A DNA stretch of 6,585 nucleotides from Bacteroidota bacterium (GCA_002748015.1 PDRH01000011.1:1-6585); one strand, 5' to 3'; shown: positions 1-6,580, counted from the first letter of the stretch. Notes: generated by a model from the letters alone, not told the origin. Program-made: numbers and translations.

Positions 1-738
1 ATAGCTGACCGCCTTCAGCTGCTCGTGGTGTCTCTGCATCAGGCATCCGGCCAAATGGGAAGCATAAGCCAAGCGGTGCTGGAAGGGAGCGCCGCGCTGC
101 AGGATTCCGGAGCAAATATGGCGACAATGAGTGATCAGATAGCCGGGTTGGTAGGGACGATCTCTAGCGAGCAAGAGGAGAATGCCCGGTTGAGTATGGA
201 GGCTCTAGAGGAGTTCCAAAAGCTGAGCGCAGCGCAGCATGATGGGACGGTTGCAGCCATTGACGCCGCACGGCAGATTGATACGATGGGGGAGCAGACG
301 GAGTGGATAAAGGATATTGCGAGGCAGACGAATATCCTGGCATTAAATGCCTCTGTGGAGGCCGCACGTGCGGGTGATGCGGGGGCGGGTTTTGGGGTAG
401 TTGCCACGGAAGTTGGTAACCTTGCTGGGCGTTCGCAGGAAGCCGCTGATATCATTGGTAATTCGATAGCAGCAAGCATACAGGGGACGGAGCACGTGCA
501 GGAGGTGCTGTCTGGGTTAACCTCCCTTGGTGATCGTAGTAGCGAGCTTATAGAGCGGGTGCGTGAGAGCGGCATGGGCCAGATGTAACGTATACGTACC
601 ATAGCGGGGAGTATGGGCCTGTATCATGAGTTGGCGCAGCAGAATGTGGCTCGTAGTAATAGCTTAGCTGAGAGTGCGGGTATGCTACGAGAGCTTGAAG
701 AGACCTTTGTGAAGCTAGGGGAAATGTTCGAGCTGTAA
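1..738 (+). pseudogene. Methyl-accepting chemotaxis-type receptor signalling domain, 5' partial, interrupted by an in-frame stop
   Basis: The reading frame is open from the left edge, so the N-terminal sensor region lies outside the window. The sequence encodes the long antiparallel coiled coil of a chemoreceptor cytoplasmic domain. The hairpin tip, at about nucleotides 316-429, reads DIARQTNILALNASVEAARAG and then a GFGVVATEVGNLAGRS segment. This is the MCP hallmark that binds CheA and CheW in the family. A TAA at 586-588 ends the frame, but the same frame continues for 49 codons to a TAA at 736-738. That stretch has typical MCP C-terminal character (ELAQQNVARSNSLAESA, ending in KLGEMFEL). 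The simplest reading is a nonsense mutation (for example CAA to TAA) that removes the end of the C-terminal helix. A sequencing error is the main alternative. No transmembrane, HAMP or PAS part is visible. Domain identity is very likely; loss of function is inferred. Confidence 0.85.
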
Positions 739-1086
739 TGTAAGTCCTGTTATCCATGCAGTGGCAAGGTGGTTGCGACTGTATCTGTGAACGATTTGTT
801 GGGACATCAGTACGCAATTTTTGAGTTTTGGTTAGGAGTAGCATGTGCTATGATTTTGCCAAGCTGAATAGTTCAAACATTCCATATAGCCAGTGTCGCC
901 ATACTCCTGGGCATTAACCTGATAGGTCTAGCTTTTTTTTGCTAGAGGGTTGAGAGGTGTGCGTACTTAAACCCTCCGGGTCCTCTTTGCCGTGCGTTTT
1001 TAACTTGCTCTATGTTGCTTGGGGAGTAGGTGCTTACCGTTTAAAGAAGTGGGCTATGTATGGTTTTGTGAGCGATATATCCCCAT
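739..1086. other. Intergenic region without a convincing gene
   Basis: This stretch of about 350 bases lies between the chemoreceptor remnant and the convergent terminator. All frames are interrupted by frequent stops, and no family motif, tRNA or rRNA shape was seen. It contains a 24-codon ATG ORF at 843-917 preceded by AGGAG at 834-838. It also contains a T-loop inverted repeat at 927-946 and a weak 4-bp inverted repeat (ACCC/GGGT) at 971-981. It may be decayed coding sequence or a 3' untranslated region of the receptor gene. Confidence 0.6.
927..946. repeat. Short inverted repeat with an eight-T loop
   Basis: TCTAGC (927-932) and GCTAGA (941-946) are perfect reverse complements separated by eight T residues. 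Four further bases outside (AACC 916-919 with GGTT 948-951) could also pair across an uneven internal loop. The T run sits in the loop instead of after the stem, so it does not look like a normal intrinsic terminator on the plus strand. Its role is unknown and it may be chance. Confidence 0.5.
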
Positions 1087-1118
1087 AAAAAAGGCCGCCC
1101 ATTTGGGCGGCCTTTTTT
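1087..1118. terminator. Bidirectional intrinsic terminator between convergent units
   Basis: AAAAAAGGCCGCCC (1087-1100) and GGGCGGCCTTTTTT (1105-1118) form a perfect 14-bp inverted repeat around a four-base loop. The stem core is GC rich and is flanked by A6 on one side and T6 on the other, so either strand gives a stem followed by a U tract. It lies about 20 bases past the sucD stop on the minus strand and about 350 bases past the receptor gene on the plus strand. It most likely ends the abfD-abfT-4hbD-sucD transcript and blocks transcription between the convergent units. Confidence 0.93.
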
Positions 1119-1122
1119 ATGA

Positions 1123-1141
1123 CTAATCCGCTAGGGATTAG
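1123..1141 (-). repeat. Inverted repeat overlapping the sucD stop codon
   Basis: CTAATCC (1123-1129) and GGATTAG (1135-1141) are perfect 7-bp reverse complements around the five-base loop GCTAG. The sucD stop codon (complement of 1138-1140) lies inside one arm, and the main terminator starts a few bases further on. In the sucD mRNA this would be a small hairpin at the 3' end of the coding region, possibly protecting the transcript end. Function is inferred only from position. Confidence 0.55.
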
Positions 1142-2496
1142 AGCTGCCATAGCTCATCATCCGTGGGGATATTGGTCTTGCCGTTCAGGCGAGCAACGCG
1201 GGTGGTGTTCACCAGGTGCTTAGCCGTCAGGTTCTCAGACAGGGTGTTGTTACCCCAAGTACCACAACCCAGCGTGTTGGTCGTAGAGAGACCGCTACCC
1301 ATAGCACCACCGGCGGTGGTAGAAACGGGTGCATTTACTACAACGCGGGAAACCGTCAGGGCAGCACCAACCATCTTGATGTGCTCCTCGTTGTTGGAGT
1401 GGATACCAGCGGAGTGGCCGTTACCTTCGTTGGCGAGGTTGGTCTTAGCGATCTCGATAGCCTCTTCGAACTTGTCATAGGGAAAAGCTGCAAGTACGGG
1501 ACACATCTTCTCCTTGGCTACGAGATCCTCAGCACCTACGCCCTTGGCCTCGATAACAAGTACCTTGGTGTCCTCGGGAACGCTTACGCCAGCCTTCTTA
1601 GCGATGAACTGAACGCTCTGGCCCACAACATCACCAGCGATGTGACCGTCCTCGAAGATAGCGTTAACAACCTTGTCGCGGTCAGCATCAGCGATGAAGA
1701 ATGCACCGTTCTTCTTGAATGCGTCGAAGACTTCGTTCTTCTTCTCCTTGGGATAGATGAAGCTCTGCTCGCCTGAGCAGATGATACCGTTGTCGAAGAT
1801 ACGGCCGGTGATGATGGTCTTAGCCGCCTTGTCGAAGTCGATTTCGCGGTCCATGATAACCTGTACGTTACCCGCACCTACACCGTAGGAAGGCTTACCT
1901 GAAGAGTAGGCGGCCTTCACCATGCCCATACCGCCGGTAGCGAGTACTACGTCGCAGCTCTTCATGAGCTCCTGGGTAGCGTCAATCGAAGGCTCGCTGA
2001 TAATCTGTACCAGGTTTTCTGGGCAACCGAGCTTCTTCAGCTCCTCGTTGATCAGTGCGATCGTGTGGCCAGAGCAACCCTTCGATCGGGGGTGCGGGGC
2101 AACGATGATGGCATTCTTGCACTTGAGCGAGAACATGCACTTGGACATGGGGGTCACGATGGGGTTGGTCGTCGGGGTGATGGCCGCCACTACGCCTACT
2201 GGCTTGAAGTAGGTCTGCAGCTCGGTCACGGGGTCAACCTCTACGAGGCCCATGGAGGGCTTACCCTTGAGGTCGTACCATATACCCTTGGACTTGCCCT
2301 TGTTCTTGGCTACTTTGTCCTCGTATACACCCATGCGGGTCTCTTCTACGGCTTCCTTGGCCAGCATCTCGGCGTTGTCGAATACCACCTTGGCGATGGC
2401 GCGAACTACCTCGTCGGTGCGTGCCTGATCGAACTCCTTCTCGAAGATAGCCTGGGCCACGCGGGCCTTTTCTACCATTTCTGAAACTAGACTCAT
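1138..2496 (-). CDS. sucD: Succinate-semialdehyde dehydrogenase, CoA-acylating (succinyl-CoA reductase)
   Basis: This 452-residue enzyme of the aldehyde dehydrogenase superfamily reduces succinyl-CoA with NAD(P)H to succinate semialdehyde and CoA. It is the entry step from succinyl-CoA to 4-hydroxybutyrate and is expected to be cytoplasmic. Visible marks are the ITPTTNP segment near residues 106-112, APHPRS near 133-138, the nucleotide-binding stretch ATGGMGMVKAAYSSGKP near 186-202, and the nucleophile Cys240 in FDNGIICSGEQS. TNLANEGNGH follows near 352-361. Length and motifs match P. gingivalis SucD as I recall it (about 451 residues). The ATG start is supported by AGGA (complement of 2503-2506), six bases upstream. 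It is the last gene of the set, 43 bases after 4hbD and just before a strong terminator. A fermentative acetaldehyde/butyraldehyde dehydrogenase is less likely given the adjacent 4-hydroxybutyrate enzymes. Confidence 0.95.
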   Translation of the reverse strand: MSLVSEMVEKARVAQAIFEKEFDQARTDEVVRAIAKVVFDNAEMLAKEAVEETRMGVYEDKVAKNKGKSKGIWYDLKGKPSMGLVEVDPVTELQTYFKPVGVVAAITPTTNPIVTPMSKCMFSLKCKNAIIVAPHPRSKGCSGHTIALINEELKKLGCPENLVQIISEPSIDATQELMKSCDVVLATGGMGMVKAAYSSGKPSYGVGAGNVQVIMDREIDFDKAAKTIITGRIFDNGIICSGEQSFIYPKEKKNEVFDAFKKNGAFFIADADRDKVVNAIFEDGHIAGDVVGQSVQFIAKKAGVSVPEDTKVLVIEAKGVGAEDLVAKEKMCPVLAAFPYDKFEEAIEIAKTNLANEGNGHSAGIHSNNEEHIKMVGAALTVSRVVVNAPVSTTAGGAMGSGLSTTNTLGCGTWGNNTLSENLTAKHLVNTTRVARLNGKTNIPTDDELWQL

Positions 2497-2502
2497 CGTT
2501 GT

Positions 2503-2506
2503 TCCT
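2503..2506 (-). promoter_or_regulatory. Shine-Dalgarno sequence of sucD
   Basis: AGGA on the minus strand lies six bases before the ATG at 2494-2496, a normal spacing. It confirms the start of sucD. Further upstream, in the same 43-base gap, is (CAA)4 (complement of 2515-2526), giving an A/C-rich, probably unstructured leader. Confidence 0.65.
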
Positions 2507-2539
2507 GTTATTTATTGTTGTTGTTGCGTTTTGAATCTC

Positions 2540-3655
2540 CTAGTATAGGGCTTTGTAGATGTCGCGAATCTCGTCGCGCGATAGCTCTACGTAGTTGTTG
2601 TTGAGGAGGCGTTGCTGGGTCTCGATAACCTTGTCTGCAAACTCCTCAATCTCTACCTCCTTCATGCCGTACTCACGCAGTGGCTTCTTCTCCAAGAGCT
2701 TGCCCAGAAGGGTGTCTAGCTCCTTGTATACATCCTTCACGTCGCAACCTAGCTCGCGGGCCATGATACGGTTGGCCTCCTCGATAGAGCCCTTGGGCTG
2801 CTTGGCCTGGTATACCTCAAATACCTTGGTGAAGAAGAGGAAGTTGCTCTCGCCGTGGGGTACGTGGTAGGTGCCGCCCATGGGGTATGAGAGGGCATGT
2901 ACTGCGCCTACACCGGTGTTACCAAAGGCGATACCGGCAAAGTTTGATGCCATGCTCATCTCGAGGAAGTACTTCTTGCGCTCCTCCTCGCCCTTCTCGG
3001 CAACAGCCTTGAAGACCTTGATTATCATCTCGATGGCCACCTTTGCGTATACCTCCGTGTAGGGGTTGGACTTGGGGGCTACGAGCGACTCTACAGCATG
3101 GATAAGTGCATCAATCGAGCTGGCAGCGTAGAAACGGAAGGGAAGACCCGTGAGTAGTTCCGGAATGAGTACAGCTGCATCTGCCAGTAGCTCGTCGTCT
3201 GCCAGACCCTTCTTCGTACCCTTGCTGATGAGCTCTGCGATGGAGATGTTGGTCACTTCGCTACCGGTACCGCAGGTCGTGGGGATGATAACTAGCCCTT
3301 TGTCCTTCTTGATGGGAATCGTACGTTCGAAGGCATCTACCACATCATTCACACCTGCGAGGCAGAAGAGCTTGGCGCTGTCGATTACGGTACCACCACC
3401 GATGGCGATGACACGGTCGTACTCAAACTTCTTCACGTCTGCCAGCATGGCGTTCATCATCTTGTCGGAAGGCTCGCCTGAACCGTACTTCTCCTGGAAG
3501 ATGAAGTGGCACTTGGTGTTGGCAGCCTTCATGTACGGCTCGTAGATAAACTCGTTGGTGATCACCAGGTCTTTCTCGCCCAGCTTGAACTCCGCTGCGA
3601 ATTCGGCGAAGTTATCGAACTGGTGGATTGAAGGCCTCAATTTGAAGAGTTGCAT
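2540..3655 (-). CDS. 4hbD: 4-hydroxybutyrate dehydrogenase, iron-containing alcohol dehydrogenase family
   Basis: This enzyme reversibly reduces succinate semialdehyde to 4-hydroxybutyrate with NAD(P)H, the second step of the pathway. The 371 residues show the group III metal-dependent alcohol dehydrogenase layout. The nucleotide-binding part has IGGGTVID at about 85-92 and PTTCGTGSEVTNISI at about 125-139. The C-terminal helical part supplies likely metal ligands Asp182 and His186 (IDALIHAVE), His253 (GAVHALSYP) and His267 (YHVPHGE). The length equals that of P. gingivalis 4HbD as I recall it, and both begin MQLFKL, which supports the ATG at 3653-3655. No clear Shine-Dalgarno sequence precedes that ATG, which is not rare in Bacteroidota. 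It lies 30 bases after abfT and 43 before sucD, consistent with co-transcription. The general family is certain; the substrate is assigned from the cluster and the family resemblance. Confidence 0.94.
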   Translation of the reverse strand: MQLFKLRPSIHQFDNFAEFAAEFKLGEKDLVITNEFIYEPYMKAANTKCHFIFQEKYGSGEPSDKMMNAMLADVKKFEYDRVIAIGGGTVIDSAKLFCLAGVNDVVDAFERTIPIKKDKGLVIIPTTCGTGSEVTNISIAELISKGTKKGLADDELLADAAVLIPELLTGLPFRFYAASSIDALIHAVESLVAPKSNPYTEVYAKVAIEMIIKVFKAVAEKGEEERKKYFLEMSMASNFAGIAFGNTGVGAVHALSYPMGGTYHVPHGESNFLFFTKVFEVYQAKQPKGSIEEANRIMARELGCDVKDVYKELDTLLGKLLEKKPLREYGMKEVEIEEFADKVIETQQRLLNNNYVELSRDEIRDIYKALY

Positions 3656-3685
3656 AGTATGTCTTTGTTGATTATGGTTACTTTG

Positions 3686-4975
3686 CTAGAAGCGCTTCTT
3701 AAACTCCTCCTGCAGAGCAGGACGGAAGTCCGGGTGGGCAATGCTAATAAGTTCCTGTGCACGCTGTTTGAGCGTCTTACCCCACAGGTGGGCAATACCG
3801 TACTCGGTTACTACGTAGTCAACGTCATTACGCGAGGTGGTTACTGCGGCTCCTTCATCAAGGAATGGCGTTATGCGTGACACCTTGCCCTTGGCGGCTG
3901 TGGAAGGCATGGCCATCACAGAGAGACCGCCGCCCATTCTGGCGCCGCGAACGTAGTCTACCTGGCCACCTACGCCGCTGAATTGGCGAAGGCCCATGCT
4001 CTCGGAGCCAACCTGCCCCATAAGGTCAATCTGTAGGCAGGAGTTTATGGACACCATGTTGTTGTTCTGCATGATGATCCTGGGATCATTCACATAGCTA
4101 CAGGGGAACATGAGCACATCGGGGTTGTTGTCTACGAAGTCGTAAAGCTTCTTTCCACCCATGAGGAAAGTCGCCACCATCTTACCCTTGTGGAGGGTCT
4201 TCTGGCTACCGTCGATTACGCCGGCGTTCACTAGGTCTACGACACCGTCAGCGAACATCTCAGTATGTATCCCGAGGTGCTTCTTGTCGGTCAGCTGCTG
4301 CAGTACAGCGTCCGGTATGGAACCGATGCCTAGCTGTAGGGTATCACCATCCTTTACGAGCTCGGCGCAGAACTGACCAATCTTCGTTTCCACCTCGCCG
4401 ATCTTGGGTGCGGGCAGCTCAAAGAGCGGGTGTGAAGTTTCTACGATATGGTCAATTTCTGATACGTGGATGAGGTTATCGCCTCCAGCAATGAAGGGCA
4501 TCTGGTCGTTGGCCTCTGCGATGACCACCTTCGCCGCCTTGCATGCGGGGTTGGTATAGTCGCAGGACACGCCGAAGGAGCAGTAGCCTTCCTCGTTGGG
4601 GCGTGTAACTGTTACCAGGGCTACGTCTACTGGCATGGGCCCCTCGTTGAATAGGCGAGGAACCTCGTGGAAGAAGCAGGTGGTGAAATCGCCACGCTTC
4701 TCCTCGATGCACTTACGGGCATTGGGAGCCACGAATAGCGCATTATGGCGGAAGTGCTTCTCCATACCTGGCGCCATGTACGATCCCTCGTTGAGGGTAA
4801 ACATGGAGACCACCTCCACATCGTGGTAGTTCTCCTTGGAGGCCAGCATAGCCTCTAGGGTATCAATCGGTACGCCAGCTGCATGCCCCAGCACCACGCG
4901 GTCGCCGCTCTTGATGTGGGTTATCGCCTCGCTGGCCGTGCACAATTTGCTTTTGTAATCCTGCCCGCTATACAT
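3686..4975 (-). CDS. abfT: 4-hydroxybutyrate coenzyme A transferase
   Basis: This 429-residue enzyme belongs to the acetyl-CoA hydrolase/transferase type of CoA transferases. It moves CoA from acetyl-CoA (or butyryl-CoA) to 4-hydroxybutyrate, giving 4-hydroxybutyryl-CoA for AbfD. Visible marks are GHAAGVP near residues 30-36, YCSFGVSCDY near 131-140, the glycine-rich QLGIGSIPDAV near 214-224, and Glu239 in LGIHTEMFADG. Glu239 matches the catalytic glutamate (Glu238) of the C. aminobutyricum enzyme. FSGVGGQVDYVRGA near 332-345 and VTEYGIAHL near 389-397 follow. The frame is open to an earlier ATG at 5056, but those 27 extra codons are basic, unlike the family, and come from a terminator-like hairpin. 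I therefore chose the ATG at 4973-4975, which gives the usual N-terminus and length (P. gingivalis about 431). An AGGA lies only two bases before it, unusually close. Confidence 0.93.
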   Translation of the reverse strand: MYSGQDYKSKLCTASEAITHIKSGDRVVLGHAAGVPIDTLEAMLASKENYHDVEVVSMFTLNEGSYMAPGMEKHFRHNALFVAPNARKCIEEKRGDFTTCFFHEVPRLFNEGPMPVDVALVTVTRPNEEGYCSFGVSCDYTNPACKAAKVVIAEANDQMPFIAGGDNLIHVSEIDHIVETSHPLFELPAPKIGEVETKIGQFCAELVKDGDTLQLGIGSIPDAVLQQLTDKKHLGIHTEMFADGVVDLVNAGVIDGSQKTLHKGKMVATFLMGGKKLYDFVDNNPDVLMFPCSYVNDPRIIMQNNNMVSINSCLQIDLMGQVGSESMGLRQFSGVGGQVDYVRGARMGGGLSVMAMPSTAAKGKVSRITPFLDEGAAVTTSRNDVDYVVTEYGIAHLWGKTLKQRAQELISIAHPDFRPALQEEFKKRF

Positions 4976-5017
4976 ATTCCTACTGATTTTTATTCTACAA
5001 TGCGAAGTTAAGTAAAA

Positions 5018-5054
5018 GCCGAGGCGCAAACAATTCCTTTGTCTACGCCTCGGC
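5018..5054 (-). terminator. Terminator-like hairpin between abfD and abfT
   Basis: GCCGAGGCG (5018-5026) and CGCCTCGGC (5046-5054) are perfect 9-bp reverse complements around a 19-base loop. Read on the minus strand, the GC-rich stem is followed by TTTTACTT (complement of 5010-5017). It is therefore a weak-to-moderate intrinsic terminator or an mRNA processing and stability hairpin downstream of abfD. The loop is longer and the U tract shorter than in the strong terminator at 1087-1118, so partial read-through is likely. It could make abfD transcript levels higher than those of the following three genes. Confidence 0.65.
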
Positions 5055-5061
5055 AAATATA
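5054..5061 (-). promoter_or_regulatory. Candidate Bacteroidota promoter -7 element for abfT-4hbD-sucD
   Basis: The minus strand reads TATATTTG here, an exact match to the TAnnTTTG -7 consensus of the Bacteroidota main sigma factor. No convincing TTTG -33 element is seen at the usual spacing upstream, so strength is uncertain. The expected start would be near 5047, giving a leader of about 70 bases before abfT. A second, poorer match, TAACTTCG (complement of 5003-5010), has a TTG about 20 bases upstream of it. This is a sequence match only. Confidence 0.4.
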
Positions 5062-5083
5062 CTATATTTCGGCTAGCTTCTAC

Positions 5084-5093
5084 GTCTTAAGAC
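5084..5093. repeat. Ten-base palindrome in the abfD-abfT gap
   Basis: GTCTTAAGAC is a perfect palindrome, lying about 23-32 bases upstream of the candidate -7 element, roughly where a -33 region or an activator site would sit. It could be an operator half-site pair or a chance match; no other copy was seen in the window. Confidence 0.3.
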
Positions 5094-5116
5094 TGGAAAA
5101 GCGCTATTTTTTTCGC

Positions 5117-6580
5117 CTACTTGTCATCGCGGATACGGGCAATAACCTTAGCCAGCTCCTTCTTGCCCTGGATGTTGCCCTGGCGAGCAATCATAATACG
5201 CTGAGCCTGAGGCGAACCAGCCCCGTGCATAGACTCCGTACGGTAGCCTACAGAAGCAGTACCAAGGGTCATGTTCTCTATCAGGCGGAGCACCTTGATA
5301 CGGTCAACCGTCGGCACGCTGTCCACGCCACGGATGTACTTCTCAACGTACTTGCCAACGATTGGGCTACGGAAGTCTTGCTCGGATGGCATGGTTACCA
5401 TGATACCACCAGCGATGTCCTCAGCCAGACGTGCAATTTCGTAGGGGAAGCGGGTCACGTTCTGCTTGCAGACATTGGCCAGCAGCAAGTCAATCTGGTA
5501 GTTGCCGGCTGGCATCTTTACACCCTCAGCCGAGCAGGCGATACCGCAGGCGAAAAGGGTCTCATTGAGGTGCGTCATCTCGATGAGCTTGTCCTTGATG
5601 TGGCTAGCCTTGGCCGCACCGTTGTAGTCGGCGGCCAGAGCAGCAGCACCAATTAGAACGTCACCCACGCCCACCTTGCAACCGCCGTAGGACTGGCGGT
5701 GGTAGCCGGCGAAACGCTCTACCATCATGCCGGCGAAGTCGTACTCCTCGCAGAGGAAGACACGCTCCCATGGTACGAATACGTCGTCGAAGATTACCAG
5801 TGCCTCATGGCCACCAAATACGGCGTTACCCGTGTCGATCTTCGTGTTACCTTCGAACTCCTCGAGCTTACGAGCGTCGCAGGACTGGCGACCGTAAATC
5901 ATGAAGATGCCCTCGGCATCGGTCGGGATGGCAAAGGATACAGCGTAGGCCTTGTCTTCCTCCTTCATGGCGATGGTAGGCATAATTAGGTGCTCGTGCG
6001 AGTTTACAGCACCGGTCTGGTGCGCCTTCGCACCGCGTACCACGATACCCTTGTCGTTTTTCTCAACGATGTGTACGTACATATCTGGATCGGTCTGCTT
6101 CGAGGGTGAGAGACCACGGTCACCCTTCGGGTCGGTCATGGCGCCATCAACCGTCCAGTCGTTCTCCTGTACCAGCTTCAGGTACTCTACGAAACGCTTG
6201 TGATACTCCGTGCCGTGCTTCTGGTCGCACTCGAAGGTGGTGGAGAAGATGGCATTGAATGCATCCATACCCACGCAACGCTGGAAGCAAGCCGCAGTCT
6301 TCTGACCCAGCAGACGCTGCATCTTCACCTTGTTCACCAGATCCTGAGTATTCTGGTGCAGGTGGCAGAAACGGTTGATGCGCTTGCCTGTCAGGTTCGA
6401 TACGGCCGTCATCACGTCCTGGTACTCCGGCATCTCGGCCAGCTTGTACGTCATGGCCACAGAGTTCATGGAAGGACGGATAATCGGGTGATCTACCGGG
6501 TTCTCGATGAGCTTACCGAATAGATAAACCTTGATGTTCATTTTACGTAGGCTCTCTACGTATTGCTCGCTTGTCATCAT
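5117..6580 (-). CDS. abfD: 4-hydroxybutyryl-CoA dehydratase / vinylacetyl-CoA delta-isomerase
   Basis: AbfD is an FAD and [4Fe-4S] enzyme that dehydrates 4-hydroxybutyryl-CoA to crotonyl-CoA by a radical mechanism. It is oxygen sensitive, is a homotetramer in C. aminobutyricum, and folds like acyl-CoA dehydrogenases. The 487-residue product keeps all the expected cluster ligands. These are Cys98 and Cys102 (ACFQRCVGMDAF), His294 and Cys301 (GYHRQSYGGCKVG), matching C99, C103, H292 and C299 of the clostridial protein. Glu259 (GHEALVIFDDVF), Tyr298 and Glu449 in YRTESMHGAGSPQAQ match other active-site residues. Resemblance to the clostridial enzyme is strong almost end to end. Two adjacent ATG codons (6580 and 6577) are possible starts. 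Either gives the normal N-terminus, but only five bases lie upstream in the window, so the ribosome site and promoter cannot be judged. It is probably the first of the four genes seen here. A 4-hydroxyphenylacetate 3-monooxygenase-type flavoprotein is excluded by the cluster ligands. Confidence 0.97.
   Translation of the reverse strand: MMTSEQYVESLRKMNIKVYLFGKLIENPVDHPIIRPSMNSVAMTYKLAEMPEYQDVMTAVSNLTGKRINRFCHLHQNTQDLVNKVKMQRLLGQKTAACFQRCVGMDAFNAIFSTTFECDQKHGTEYHKRFVEYLKLVQENDWTVDGAMTDPKGDRGLSPSKQTDPDMYVHIVEKNDKGIVVRGAKAHQTGAVNSHEHLIMPTIAMKEEDKAYAVSFAIPTDAEGIFMIYGRQSCDARKLEEFEGNTKIDTGNAVFGGHEALVIFDDVFVPWERVFLCEEYDFAGMMVERFAGYHRQSYGGCKVGVGDVLIGAAALAADYNGAAKASHIKDKLIEMTHLNETLFACGIACSAEGVKMPAGNYQIDLLLANVCKQNVTRFPYEIARLAEDIAGGIMVTMPSEQDFRSPIVGKYVEKYIRGVDSVPTVDRIKVLRLIENMTLGTASVGYRTESMHGAGSPQAQRIMIARQGNIQGKKELAKVIARIRDDK

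Noticed and set aside
25..588. A complete 187-residue chemoreceptor starting with GTG at 25
   Set aside because: The frame is open to the left edge with coiled-coil-like sequence before the GTG, and the family C-terminus continues past the stop, so this is a fragment and not a whole gene.
756..824. A 22-codon ATG frame (with CDCICERF) after the chemoreceptor gene
   Set aside because: It has no ribosome site, is very short, and shows no support beyond its Cys residues.
135..844. Minus-strand open frames over the chemoreceptor remnant
   Set aside because: The plus strand carries the clear MCP motif, and the minus-strand translations are low-complexity shadows rich in Ser, Arg and Pro.
970..982. 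ACCC-TCC-GGGT inverted repeat as a terminator
   Set aside because: Only four base pairs with a three-base loop and no T run follows.
1216..1776. Long plus-strand open frame of 186 codons inside sucD
   Set aside because: It is antisense to a strongly supported enzyme gene and its protein shows no family features; the opposite-strand openness follows from codon bias.
4976..5056. Upstream ATG at 5056 extending AbfT by 27 residues
   Set aside because: The added residues are arginine-rich, unlike the family, and are translated from one arm of a terminator-like hairpin. The ATG at 4975 gives the usual length and N-terminus.
5039..5656. Plus-strand open frame of 205 codons over the abfD 3' end
   Set aside because: It is antisense to abfD, starts inside the intergenic hairpin, and shows no recognisable domain.
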